A DNA stretch of 64,000 nt from G963665005 sp963665005 (GTDB taxonomy: Bacteria; Bacillota; Clostridia; Christensenellales; SZUA-584), in NCBI GenBank assembly GCA_963665005.2, contig CAXXTQ010000001.1, forward strand, positions 2,480,001-2,544,000, in the 5' to 3' direction. Shown piece after piece: positions 46,166 through 54,028 of this stretch; within the stretch, counting starts at the first letter, position 1; the number at the start of each line of letters is the position of its first letter. The notes below the pieces were generated by a model, which was given only the letters and a program-made list of their open reading frames with translations, was not told where the DNA came from and searched no databases. Both the position numbers and the translations under genes were made by a program.

Positions 46166-46408
46166 ATGCCATGTGATGGTTCAAACAACTCGACTATACA
46201 CGAAGCTTTATGCGAGGCTGTCAACGATGTCGTGACAATATACGTAGACAGCGCGTGCTTTACCGGCCTATTAACAAGCGTATGCTGTGATGCCGTAAAA
46301 CTTATAACGCAAACCTATCCGAGGTCTTCATATTATAATCGTTTTGGCAAGGTCACCATAATTCCCATTGATGAAGTAGTCGCCGTTACTTTCTGCAACA
46401 GCAACTAA
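46166..46408 (+). CDS. Small Cys-containing protein, 80 residues
   Basis: A small soluble protein with five to six Cys residues (MPCDGSNNS, EALCEAV, DSACFTGLLTSVCCDAVKLI, TFCNSN). The central part has beta-strand character (DVVTIYVDSACFTG, KVTIIPIDEVVAVTF), which recalls small Sm-like or spore-coat proteins of Clostridia. The identity is not certain. The ATG follows AAAGGGG by eight bases; a longer frame starting at 46142 is possible. Confidence 0.7.
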   Translation: MPCDGSNNSTIHEALCEAVNDVVTIYVDSACFTGLLTSVCCDAVKLITQTYPRSSYYNRFGKVTIIPIDEVVAVTFCNSN

Positions 46409-46487
46409 AATTTCTATGTATCTTTTATGGCTGAAATTCTAATATCCAAAACGCTCATTTTTGTAATTGATATATTTTCATGATAAT

Positions 46488-46520
46488 AAAAAAACAGCTT
46501 CTGTGTTTTAGAAGCTGCTT
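46488..46520 (-). terminator. Terminator of the flavodoxin gene
   Basis: CAGCTTCT and AGAAGCTG around seven bases. The minus-strand T-run (TTTTTTTATT) is strong; the plus side has TTTAT. Confidence 0.85.
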
Positions 46521-46539
46521 TATATATTCAATGATAAAA

Positions 46540-47016
46540 TCACGCCTCCATCAGGCTTACGAACTCATCTATAGAATTAAGATCGATATTATCTGAATCT
46601 TCTGTCGTTTTTGCTACCTTAGTAAAAATCATCTTATCAAACCCGCTCATCCGAGAGATAACGCATGCTCCGCCAAAGCCTTTTTTTGCAACTGCGATTT
46701 CCACAAGGTCGGGCGGATACTGGGCAGAGATTATCTGCTCGGCCGGCGTATCTTTATCCATTCCGCATTTGAACAGCCCTATCTTTTTTGTCTTTAGTTT
46801 CTTTAGATTCTTAAGGCAGAATTTTCTTGTGTCGCCGTTTAGCTTTCCCATATATATAGGGCCGCCGATAATAACACGATCGAATTCTTCTACATCTACC
46901 TTTTTATTTTTTCCTATGTCTGCAACAGTTACATCGCCGCTTAATTTTTTTTCGAGAATTTCCGCACATCTTTGCGTAGAGCCGTATTTGCTTGAATACG
47001 CAATTAAAGTTTTCAT
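46540..47016 (-). CDS. Flavodoxin-domain protein
   Basis: A 158-residue flavodoxin fold with the FMN phosphate loop IAYSSKYGSTQRCAEIL, the second loop IIGGPIYMGKLN, and LFKCGMDKDTP at the third loop. It resembles flavodoxin/HemG-like proteins that use FMN for low-potential electron transfer. It lies 60 bases downstream of the fur-like gene on the same strand and could be part of the iron-regulated set, as flavodoxin often replaces ferredoxin in iron starvation. The ATG used follows GGAGGGATTGGC; the longer frame starting with TTG contains that site. Confidence 0.88.
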   Translation of the reverse strand: MKTLIAYSSKYGSTQRCAEILEKKLSGDVTVADIGKNKKVDVEEFDRVIIGGPIYMGKLNGDTRKFCLKNLKKLKTKKIGLFKCGMDKDTPAEQIISAQYPPDLVEIAVAKKGFGGACVISRMSGFDKMIFTKVAKTTEDSDNIDLNSIDEFVSLMEA

Positions 47017-47083
47017 TGCCAATCCCTCCAAAATCGCTTTAATATTTGTTTAATTATACCATATTGACTTTGAAAAGTTAAAG

Positions 47084-47530
47084 CTATTTTTGTCCGTTCT
47101 GACACTTTTTGCATATTCCATAAAACTTAAGACTATGGTCGGTTACCTTAAATCCGCTGTTTTTGTGTATGCTCTTTTCTATTGATTCGAGCAAATCTTC
47201 CTGCACTTCGGATATTTCGCCGCAAACCTCGCAGACAAGATGATGGTGCTTGTGCCTATCGGAAATATCGGCAAGCTCATATCTTAATACGCCGTCTGTA
47301 AATATATTGCTGTAGATAAGCCCCATCTCCTGCAGCAGATGCAGCGTCCTGTATACAGTCGCCATTCCTATATGCGAATGCTCTTTTTTGACTAAATCGT
47401 ATATCTGCTGGCTTGTCAAATGCTTTTTGCTGTTTTTTGCCATGATTTTCAGAACAGCGAGCCTTGTGCTTGTAAGCTTATACCCTTTTTCCCGCAATAT
47501 GTGCCGAGATTCTGATAAAAAACTGCTCAT
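47084..47530 (-). CDS. fur: Fur-family metal regulator
   Basis: A 148-residue winged-helix regulator of the Fur family. The DNA-binding part has LTSQQIYDLVKKEHSHIGMATVYRTLHLL. The metal part has HHHLVCEVCGEI with a His cluster and CxxC, and a second CxxC in GICKKCQ, which usually bind structural zinc. Its start shares one base with the feoB stop (TAATG), so the three genes feoA-feoB-fur are co-translated. The operon has a Fur box upstream, so autoregulation by iron is expected. A PerR or Zur specificity cannot be excluded from sequence alone. Confidence 0.93.
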   Translation of the reverse strand: MSSFLSESRHILREKGYKLTSTRLAVLKIMAKNSKKHLTSQQIYDLVKKEHSHIGMATVYRTLHLLQEMGLIYSNIFTDGVLRYELADISDRHKHHHLVCEVCGEISEVQEDLLESIEKSIHKNSGFKVTDHSLKFYGICKKCQNGQK

Positions 47531-49446
47531 TATAAAAGCTCCTTTTTATCACGTTTTTTTACAAAATACCCAAATACAAAAGCAACCAATAACGCAAATA
47601 CTATAAAGATCGCCGAAACGACAAGTGCGCTGCCAATAACGCCAAGCGCGTTTAGCAGCCCGCCCGTGATAACCGCTATGCATATCATTATAACAAGCGC
47701 CTTTAAAGAATCGGCTACGCCCAGTTCTTTTATCATAACGACGAAAGTCGCCATGCACGGAAAATATATTATAAGGCTTATTATAGCCGTTACGTTCTGC
47801 CATGCGGTAAGGCCGAGCGGCTCTAACATTATTACAGAAGCGTCTTTTCTTACTATTCCTATCAAAAACGCAGAAACGCTGTCTTTGGGCAGCCCCAGAA
47901 CTCCGCTTATTACCGGCTTTGCAAGATTGCCTAAAAATTCAAGCGCTCCTGTGAGCATGAGTATGTTTATAAAGAGTATACCGCCGAGCACGTACGGCAG
48001 CGCCTCAAGCAAAAACCCTTTAACTCTCATCAAAAGCCTAGCCGCTTGATTTTTGAGAATAGGTTTTCTGTACGGAGGTATCTCCATAATAAGCGACGGC
48101 GTTTTTCCTCTTACCGCAAAATTCAGCACGCTGCCGAGAATAAGCCAAACGGACGCTAAAACCACAAGAATCATTATAATATACTGCATACCGAACTGCC
48201 CCGCGGTATGAAACATAACTGCCGCCTGCGCCACGCAAGGTATTGTTGTGCACATTACCGCCGCCGTAATAAATTTCTCTCTTCTTGATTCAAGATTTCT
48301 AATAGCTAATACGCCGGGGACGTTGCAGCCGAAAGAAAGCATCATGGGAATAATGGAAAAACCGTGAAGGCCAATTTTATGAAACATTTTATCAAACACT
48401 ACCGCGACGCGCGCGAGATATCCAAGATCCTCCAAAAAACCGAGTATTATATAAAAAACGATTATATACGGAAGCACTACGCCGAGCACCATATACACGC
48501 CCGTCGTCAAAACACCCATTGCAGTCTCGAAGGCGATTCCTCCCGGCTCTATGTTGCCGATTAGTATAAATCTGAAAATTTCCGAACCCGAAAGCGCGTC
48601 GTTTAACATATACATAAGCGGGCTGTATGCTATCTCGAAAAGCTTCGCTATCCATCCGACCAGCAGCTCTCCGAGCGTTAAAACAAGCTGAAGCACGCCG
48701 TACAGCACTCCGAGGGCGATCAACGTGCCCCAAACAGGGTGCACGCTGAGGTCTTGTATGCGCTCTAAAAATGTATGGTGATGGTGCTCTATTCTCTGGC
48801 AGCACGAAACAATATCGCCTATCGCTTCCCAGATTCTATCGCTTGAATAGTTCGCAAACTTTGTCTGTACTCTTGCCTGCGCTATCTTGCCCGCGAGCTC
48901 TTTTATTCCCTCTCCCGTAGCGCCGCTTGTCGTAACTACGGGCAGCCCGAGTTTTTCTTCTAAAACTTTGGGGTCTATTGTAATTCCCCTGTGCGTCGTA
49001 TCGTCCCACATATTGAGTACGACAACCATAGGCTTATTAAATTTTGTCAGCAGAAAAGTAAGGTAAAGGTTTCTCTCGAGATTTGTTGAATCTATAATGT
49101 TTAAAATAATATCGCCGCTGTCTATCATATCTACCGCGACGCGCTCTGACTCTGCTTTCGGGTCTAGTCTGTATGTGCCAGGAACGTCGATAACATCATA
49201 TTGTATGAAATTATCCATATCGCACGCCCGGCAATGGCCGTGCTTACCGCAGCCTTCGCATGCCGTCTTTGCTTTTATAAAGCTCATCTGGCCTTTTGCA
49301 TAATTTACAGTTGTTCCGGGGTAGTTTGAAGTAACGCTTTTTACACCGGTAAGATGCGTAAAAATAGCGCTTTTCCCGACATTCGGGTTGCCCATAAGCA
49401 GAATTCTTTGATTTTTGTGCCCTCTTCTTCTGTGCCTTTTTCTCAC
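47530..49446 (-). CDS. feoB: Ferrous iron transporter B
   Basis: A 638-residue FeoB with an N-terminal G domain: G1 LMGNPNVGKSAIF, G3 DVPGTY and G4-like NMWDD. The membrane permease follows with Gate repeats (YIIVFYIILGFLEDLGYLARVAVVFDKMFHKIGLHG, SFGCNVPGVLAIRNL, GIVRKDASVIML). It imports Fe2+. Between the switch region and G3, residues 63-75 contain C-x2-C-x5-C-x2-C (CEGCGKHGHCRAC), a metal-knuckle-like insert not standard in the E. coli protein. The N-terminus is highly basic. GTG start after GGAG, four bases after feoA. Confidence 0.95.
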   Translation of the reverse strand: MRKRHRRRGHKNQRILLMGNPNVGKSAIFTHLTGVKSVTSNYPGTTVNYAKGQMSFIKAKTACEGCGKHGHCRACDMDNFIQYDVIDVPGTYRLDPKAESERVAVDMIDSGDIILNIIDSTNLERNLYLTFLLTKFNKPMVVVLNMWDDTTHRGITIDPKVLEEKLGLPVVTTSGATGEGIKELAGKIAQARVQTKFANYSSDRIWEAIGDIVSCCQRIEHHHHTFLERIQDLSVHPVWGTLIALGVLYGVLQLVLTLGELLVGWIAKLFEIAYSPLMYMLNDALSGSEIFRFILIGNIEPGGIAFETAMGVLTTGVYMVLGVVLPYIIVFYIILGFLEDLGYLARVAVVFDKMFHKIGLHGFSIIPMMLSFGCNVPGVLAIRNLESRREKFITAAVMCTTIPCVAQAAVMFHTAGQFGMQYIIMILVVLASVWLILGSVLNFAVRGKTPSLIMEIPPYRKPILKNQAARLLMRVKGFLLEALPYVLGGILFINILMLTGALEFLGNLAKPVISGVLGLPKDSVSAFLIGIVRKDASVIMLEPLGLTAWQNVTAIISLIIYFPCMATFVVMIKELGVADSLKALVIMICIAVITGGLLNALGVIGSALVVSAIFIVFALLVAFVFGYFVKKRDKKELL

Positions 49447-49450
49447 CGCA

Positions 49451-49672
49451 TTACTCCACTTCTATCATTGACGCAATATTATGAGCTATAGCTATCTCTC
49501 CGCTGCCGTTTTTTATAAGTACCAAACCTTTAGCCGGCAAAAAGCTTTTTACTATAACAGTCCTTCCTTCGTGAATACCCAATGCTTTGAGTTTTTCTTT
49601 TTTTGACTGGCTTAGGTTAACGCTCTTTATTGTAACGGGCGTCTTCACGGCCGATTGCACAATACTTTTCAT
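49451..49672 (-). CDS. feoA: FeoA-type SH3-like protein
   Basis: A 73-residue FeoA protein: SVNLSQSKKEKLKALGIHEG, VKSFLPAKGLVLIKNGSGEIAI and IAHNIASMIEVE. FeoA assists FeoB in iron import and is required for its function in several bacteria. It is first of a three-gene operon with feoB and fur, behind a promoter that overlaps a Fur box. Confidence 0.95.
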   Translation of the reverse strand: MKSIVQSAVKTPVTIKSVNLSQSKKEKLKALGIHEGRTVIVKSFLPAKGLVLIKNGSGEIAIAHNIASMIEVE

Positions 49673-49688
49673 AATGCCACCTCTGTTT

Positions 49689-49707
49689 GATAATGATAAT
49701 CATTCTC
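49689..49707 (-). promoter_or_regulatory. Fur box upstream of feoA
   Basis: GATAATGATAATCATTCTC on the plus strand matches the 19-base Fur consensus (GATAATGATAATCATTATC) at all but one position. It lies just downstream of the -10 element, where Fe-Fur binding would block transcription. Confidence 0.93.
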
Positions 49708-49713
49708 ATTTAG

Positions 49714-49743
49714 ATTATACAATGATGCTATGCGGCGTGTCAA
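49714..49743 (-). promoter_or_regulatory. Consensus sigma-A promoter of feoA-feoB-fur
   Basis: On the minus strand: TTGACA, 18 bases, TATAAT, the exact consensus at both boxes, about 45 bases before the feoA start. Confidence 0.93.
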
Positions 49744-49887
49744 TAGAGTTTCAGTTTTTGAAATGAAAAAGATAGATAGCCGAAGAATTAATAAACTCCG
49801 GCTATCCTCAAAATGCGGGCAAAGCTTTTCGTGCTTTGCCAAAGAAAATAATTTGAAAAAAGTAAACTATGCCTTTGGTATGCTAAT

Positions 49888-50505
49888 TTATCTTAATTTA
49901 ACTCCCGTCATTGCCTCGAATTGTCTTTTTGTAATCTTTCTTTTAGCAAGCAGGCTGTACGCCTGTTCGAATATAGTGTTCTTTTGTGCCTGTTTATCCA
50001 GCTCTTTCTGATAATCAAATTGTTGATTCTGCAAGCCAAACTGGCGGTTCTGCAAATCGTATCCTGACTGCCACTGGTTCTGCGCAAGCAGCTCTGCGTT
50101 TCTTTCGGCGTTGTTCTGCACAATCATGCTGTTTACGTCCGCACCGTACTGTGTGTTAAGGTTAGAAAGCGCTAGGTTTATGTTATCGGTAAAATCCTGC
50201 TGCTGGCGCGAAATATTGCCCATGTTATTTAGAAAATTGTTTGTGTTTCTCTGCTGAAAAGTCTGTGATGTGCCGCCCGCGCCGCTAAGCCCCATGTTCG
50301 CCATATTCTCTTTTCGTATTCTGTCCTGAAGATTTTTGTTTACGCTTGTCTCGTTACGCAGCGCTTTGTATTGCGCAGGAGCATCGTTAAGCTGTTTTTC
50401 ATACCCCGCCTGCGCGATATCCCGGGCCGCCTGCGCCTGGCCTTTCTGCGCTTTTAATGTCTCATCGTACTTATCTTTAATTGTTTTCTGCCAATCTGCC
50501 GCCAT
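49888..50505 (-). CDS. Phage minor structural or internal protein
   Basis: A 205-residue, Gln/Asn-rich helical protein (AADWQKTIKDKYDETLKA; GGTSQTFQQRNTNNFL; NRQFGLQNQQFDYQKELDKQ). It has the composition of short-tail phage internal (ejection) proteins and of similar small proteins in prophages. It is the last gene of the element, after the LLH-type holin gene with a 15-base gap. The ribosome site is GGGGGAG. The function is inferred only from composition and place. Confidence 0.6.
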   Translation of the reverse strand: MAADWQKTIKDKYDETLKAQKGQAQAARDIAQAGYEKQLNDAPAQYKALRNETSVNKNLQDRIRKENMANMGLSGAGGTSQTFQQRNTNNFLNNMGNISRQQQDFTDNINLALSNLNTQYGADVNSMIVQNNAERNAELLAQNQWQSGYDLQNRQFGLQNQQFDYQKELDKQAQKNTIFEQAYSLLAKRKITKRQFEAMTGVKLR

Positions 50506-50520
50506 AATTAATTCTCCCCC

Positions 50521-50907
50521 CTATTTTTTTGCTTGAAAAAGTCTGGATTCAATAAGATTGCTTATATACGCCACGATATCGTCGGCGTTCTCCTCTATCG
50601 CCGCCAAAGACCGCGCCGAAATATCGCTCAAAAACATATTTATCGCCATATCCGCTACTTCGCTTACTTCATTCGAACTAAGCTTTCCGTCTGCGCTTTT
50701 TTCTTTAAGCGCGTCTACTACATTTGCCTGAAGGCTTGCCACCACGCTGTCCGCAACCATCTGAGCTTCTCCGAGCGCGCTTTGAAGCGCTTCGCTTTGC
50801 GTCTTTGTTTTAAGCCACAAAAAAACCGCTCTTACGAGCGGTATTATTATTGCCGAAAACATCAGCGGCACCGCCGCTATAACAATTTGAGTGAAATCTA
50901 CCTGCAT
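50521..50907 (-). CDS. Phage holin, LLH-like
   Basis: A 128-residue protein with one N-terminal membrane helix (IVIAAVPLMFSAIIIPLVRAVFLWLK) followed by a helical amphipathic body (SEALQSALGEAQMVADSVVASLQANVVDALKE) and a short C-terminal helix. This matches the LLH family of phage holins with one membrane segment. It may form the hole for endolysin passage. A second holin-like gene lies at 56194. It begins after its own terminator hairpin, away from the endolysin. Confidence 0.75.
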   Translation of the reverse strand: MQVDFTQIVIAAVPLMFSAIIIPLVRAVFLWLKTKTQSEALQSALGEAQMVADSVVASLQANVVDALKEKSADGKLSSNEVSEVADMAINMFLSDISARSLAAIEENADDIVAYISNLIESRLFQAKK

Positions 50908-50919
50908 ATTCTTTCTCCT

Positions 50920-50953
50920 TTTAAAAAAATAACAGCCCGTTAAAGGGGCTGCT
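50920..50953 (-). terminator. Terminator between accessory island and holin gene
   Basis: On the minus strand: GCAGCCCC, TTTAAC, GGGCTGT, then ATTTTTTT, placed just ahead of the holin start codon. Confidence 0.8.
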
Positions 50954-50997
50954 TTTATGTATTAATAAAAGATGTACTTATTTTTAATTACCGAACT

Positions 50998-51303
50998 TTA
51001 CAAATCTTTATTAGAAGGTTTTTTATGTAATTTCACATAATATATAGTCAAAGCTAATAAAAAAAGTGTGTTAAAAAAACCTAAGGTACTTGCGACATTT
51101 GCCATATTATCCGCAATCTCCCATTGCCCGGAAGGGACCAGCCACTCTGAACGAACTATCATCAAAACTTTTCCCATTAACGCTATTGCTAAAAATATAA
51201 CTGACAGAAGCATAAAAACAGAACGCTTTTGTTTCTTCAGCAATAGATATAATATACATGCAATGTAAATACCGGCATGAATACAAAATAATACCCAATT
51301 CAT
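50998..51303 (-). CDS. Three-helix membrane protein, possible immunity factor B
   Basis: A 101-residue protein with about three hydrophobic segments (IHAGIYIACILYLLL, VFMLLSVIFLAIALMGKVL, LGFFNTLFLLALTIYYV). It has no recognised family. It lies two bases after the other small membrane protein, after the second toxin-like gene, so the pair would be cotranscribed with it. Immunity proteins against membrane-acting toxins are often small multi-helix membrane proteins. This role is inferred from position; a phage accessory protein is the alternative. Confidence 0.6.
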   Translation of the reverse strand: MNWVLFCIHAGIYIACILYLLLKKQKRSVFMLLSVIFLAIALMGKVLMIVRSEWLVPSGQWEIADNMANVASTLGFFNTLFLLALTIYYVKLHKKPSNKDL

Positions 51304-51305
51304 AG

Positions 51306-51545
51306 TTATCGCTCCTTTCGCATCTCTTTATTAGCTAATAAAATCCAAATTATCTGTATTATAAAACCGAGCTGACCAATTGCAAAACTCGGCCACCATA
51401 CCTTTATGGATATGCTAAGAAATAAGCCAATGTAGATTAAGGCCCACATAATACACATCAGCCCTGCCCACTTGATATTCTTTTTAATACCGATAATACC
51501 CATTATTAATCCAGTCGTAGGAATAATAAGTAATAAATAAACCAT
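51306..51545 (-). CDS. Three-helix membrane protein, possible immunity factor A
   Basis: A 79-residue protein with three hydrophobic segments (MVYLLLIIPTTGLIMGIIG, WAGLMCIMWALIYIGLFL, FAIGQLGFIIQIIWILL). The ribosome site is GGAGGTAA. It starts 25 bases after the stop of the second paralogue. No family is recognised. It is next in order to the glycine-rich C-terminal toxin-like domain, so it is the best candidate for its immunity partner; that is inference. Confidence 0.6.
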   Translation of the reverse strand: MVYLLLIIPTTGLIMGIIGIKKNIKWAGLMCIMWALIYIGLFLSISIKVWWPSFAIGQLGFIIQIIWILLANKEMRKER

Positions 51546-51570
51546 CTATTTAATTTACCTCCAACTCTTG

Positions 51571-52998
51571 TTATTCTCCCCCACTCTCAAAATAGGAATT
51601 GTTAAACGTCGGTAGTTCAGGTCCTTTCTCCCAATCGTAAGGTGTATCAATAGTTTGATTAAACGTATATAAATGATTTGGCTCATTTAATTTACCATTT
51701 TCATCCACTTCAGCGAGAATCAATACGTTATTTTTTCTAGTAGACATACCGTAAATATCATACTGCTCATAATAATTAGTTGTATACATCACATAATTAC
51801 CTTCTTTAATAATCGGCGCTTCGGGCGAATCTCCAAATAGAGCGCCTAAAGCGGATAACAATTTCTTTGTAACTCCGCCAGCTTTAGATTGACCAGCCAC
51901 TCCTAGAAGAGCACCGGCTGCGCTAGAACCCATCGACACATAAGCATCATAAATGTCCTGCGCATGTTTTTCCCAATCATCTGTCATCTTTTTGAAATCT
52001 TTTTGCGCTTCATAATCCACATGAATCATTTCACTGTTTACCTTTTCGCTATTTTCTAAAACATTCTCAAGAATACTTTTTGCTTCCGAATCATTCATAG
52101 AATTAGCTAAAGATTGCAAACCAATTCTCTCCTTTGCATCTTTAGGCCAAGAACCACCCCCGCCTCCTCTGCCGCCTCCGCCGCCAGCGAAGCCGCCTGT
52201 TAATTCTTCTTGTTCTTTCTGTCCGTCTTCCAATTCCTTTTCATAAGCGTTCATATCAGGATGCCCTTTCGGCACAGGAGGCGGCCCCGGCATTGGAGAT
52301 GGCTCATCCGAAAATTCATCTATAGTAGTATTTTCATCCTTTACCCTTGCACCAAAAAAAGCATTACCCGCCATCAAATACTGCCTCTTATCCTTCGGCT
52401 TTTCGTTAGGGTCTATAATATACGGCTGAGGATTAATTCCCTTTCCTTCAAAATATCCTACATCAAACGGCGACTGCCCTTTGGGATATAACCTTATATC
52501 TTCCATTGTTCCTAGCGGCTTTGTGTTCAGCACTTCCCTTAATTTGCCGTCCGGCGCCACTTCGTATGTTTTACCGTTAAAAGTTATTGTCTTACTACCC
52601 TTATCCAAATTTAATCCCTTGTTGGGTAACATATTATCCTTATCTATGCCGTACACAGAGTACAAGTCATCATACGAAAAGTTAGGGTTATTACCTTCCC
52701 CGATAAGCATGTTTTCGCTGCCCGATTTGCCTTCGCTACCTATGCCCATCGCACTGTAATATCTATCTTTTAAAACCGCTTTTTCTTTTTCAAGCTGCGC
52801 CTGCCTCTCGGCAAGTTCGTCAAGTTTTTTGCCGTCCTGTTCATATACCATTGTGTGATACTGCTGCTTATGAAGTTTTGCCAGTTCGTCATCATAGCCC
52901 GCTATTTCATTTCTGAATTCGTGCAGGTACTTCGGCTTTGTTTGCTTTTTCGGTATTATACCATAATCTGTATTCTTTGCTTGAACATATTTTCGCAT
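51571..52998 (-). CDS. Polymorphic-toxin-like paralogue 2 (short N-terminus)
   Basis: A 475-residue paralogue of the 616-residue protein described below. Residues about 11-110 (DYGIIPKKQTKPKYLHEFR onward) and 150-213 match that protein very closely. It lacks the first 45 residues of the larger one and has only one of its 25-residue repeats. From about residue 214 it is unrelated: a Pro-rich stretch, a Gly-rich linker (GGFAGGGGGRGGGGG, about 266-286), then a helical region with a small-residue run (MGSSAAGALLGVAGQ, about 350-365), ending in a beta-rich tail with YNYEQYDIYG-like sequence. There is no clear ribosome site. Likely a displaced cassette kept for exchange; the toxic activity is inferred. 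Confidence 0.75.
   Translation of the reverse strand: MRKYVQAKNTDYGIIPKKQTKPKYLHEFRNEIAGYDDELAKLHKQQYHTMVYEQDGKKLDELAERQAQLEKEKAVLKDRYYSAMGIGSEGKSGSENMLIGEGNNPNFSYDDLYSVYGIDKDNMLPNKGLNLDKGSKTITFNGKTYEVAPDGKLREVLNTKPLGTMEDIRLYPKGQSPFDVGYFEGKGINPQPYIIDPNEKPKDKRQYLMAGNAFFGARVKDENTTIDEFSDEPSPMPGPPPVPKGHPDMNAYEKELEDGQKEQEELTGGFAGGGGGRGGGGGSWPKDAKERIGLQSLANSMNDSEAKSILENVLENSEKVNSEMIHVDYEAQKDFKKMTDDWEKHAQDIYDAYVSMGSSAAGALLGVAGQSKAGGVTKKLLSALGALFGDSPEAPIIKEGNYVMYTTNYYEQYDIYGMSTRKNNVLILAEVDENGKLNEPNHLYTFNQTIDTPYDWEKGPELPTFNNSYFESGGE
52370..52600 (-). repeat. Second shared block of the two paralogues (mate near 54940-55140)
   Basis: DNA encoding the segment ending YLMA is about nine-tenths identical to the corresponding part of the larger gene, by eye. 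It lies just before the point where the two proteins become unrelated. Confidence 0.85.
52672..52975 (-). repeat. First shared block of the two paralogues (mate near 55442-55745)
   Basis: About 300 bases nearly identical between the two genes, mismatches scattered and mostly silent. Confidence 0.9.
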
Positions 52999-53012
52999 AA
53001 CGCGGCTTAAAG

Positions 53013-53037
53013 AAGGCTCGCATTAATTGCGAACCTT
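53013..53037 (-). other. Hairpin between putative immunity and second paralogue
   Basis: AAGGCTCGCA pairs with TGCGAACCTT with one mismatch. The minus-strand tail is only CTTT, so it is a weak terminator or a leader structure of the downstream gene. Confidence 0.5.
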
Positions 53038-53067
53038 TCATCTAATTATTGTTTTAACTTTGTTCTG

Positions 53068-53535
53068 TCAGGAAAAAATTCTAATTCCTTCATCATCTAT
53101 TTCTATATTCATCCAACTATCATTTTTATCAATTCTGCCAAGCGGTATTTCAAAAATTATCTCATCTTTGTTTATAATCAAATCTGTAATGAATTGATTC
53201 TTATAATAGAATATCAAACGTTGCTCATCTTCCGCTAATTCTTGATATAGTATGTTTTTATCAGTGATATCTTTAATTGAATATTCATCAACTGTACTAT
53301 CAAGATAATATCCCTCATCCCAAAAGAACGGTGTGATAGAAACCATATTAATATTGTTTCTTTTCTTTGACACGGATACTGCCCTACTGCACATTTCAGC
53401 TTTAACTTCTATATTAGTATTATTGAGACTAAAATCTTCTGGTATCAATATCAGCAGAGCAGCTGTAATAATTGTTGCGGTAATCAATAAAATGACGGAT
53501 AGTGTAAACCAGTTTTTTCTCTTAAATATTTTCAT
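53068..53535 (-). CDS. Membrane-anchored putative immunity protein 2
   Basis: A 155-residue protein with one N-terminal membrane segment (SVILLITATIITAALLILI) and an extracytoplasmic body containing ITPFFWDEGYYLDS. The preceding gene shares the motif TPFIWDEAYVYGG and the same layout, so the two are probably diverged paralogues. AAAGGG lies before the start; the gap is 17 bases. No family is recognised. Duplicated immunity genes behind one toxin are common in polymorphic toxin loci; the role here is inferred. Confidence 0.65.
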   Translation of the reverse strand: MKIFKRKNWFTLSVILLITATIITAALLILIPEDFSLNNTNIEVKAEMCSRAVSVSKKRNNINMVSITPFFWDEGYYLDSTVDEYSIKDITDKNILYQELAEDEQRLIFYYKNQFITDLIINKDEIIFEIPLGRIDKNDSWMNIEIDDEGIRIFS

Positions 53536-53552
53536 TTCATTACCCTTTCCTT

Positions 53553-54011
53553 CTAATAGTACAGGAGTGCATTACCATCCTCACTAAACTTAACTTCCAG
53601 CCATTTTTCAGGTGTAAATATCACATTGCGGTCCATAGACTTAGGGAAAGTATACCAGTTGTAATGTTTCAGCACTTTGCTGTCAAAAACGATATTATCG
53701 TCTAAGTAATATATCTCTCTTTGATCAAACTCCATTGTTTCAATGTATTCTGCTTCCATTTCCCCCATCAATTCTTCAAAATCTTCCGACGTGCTATATC
53801 CGCCATAAACATATGCTTCGTCCCATATAAATGGAGTCAATTCCGCAAGACAAACCATTTCAGTTTCATTCGCCAATATATCCTTTCTTTTAATCATCTC
53901 TATTTTGGTATCATTAAATTTAAAACTGCCTCTAATGCTAGCAAAAATAAAAATGATAAGGCAGCATCCAATTACAATTAATGTCATTAAAACTATTTTC
54001 TTTATTCTCAC
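53553..54011 (-). CDS. Membrane-anchored putative immunity protein 1
   Basis: A 152-residue protein: one N-terminal membrane segment (VLMTLIVIGCCLIIFIFAS), then a polar domain with FIWDEAYVYGG and DQREIYYLDDNIVFDS. It starts with GTG ten bases after AAGGAG, 17 bases beyond the stop of the large paralogue. It resembles the next gene in layout and in the WDE motif. Its position directly behind the toxin-like gene makes it the prime immunity candidate. Confidence 0.7.
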   Translation of the reverse strand: MRIKKIVLMTLIVIGCCLIIFIFASIRGSFKFNDTKIEMIKRKDILANETEMVCLAELTPFIWDEAYVYGGYSTSEDFEELMGEMEAEYIETMEFDQREIYYLDDNIVFDSKVLKHYNWYTFPKSMDRNVIFTPEKWLEVKFSEDGNALLYY

Positions 54012-54028
54012 CTAATATTCACTCCTTT

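Noticed and set aside
47549..47803. Minus-strand frame within feoB
   Set aside because: Out-of-frame shadow of the feoB C-terminal region.
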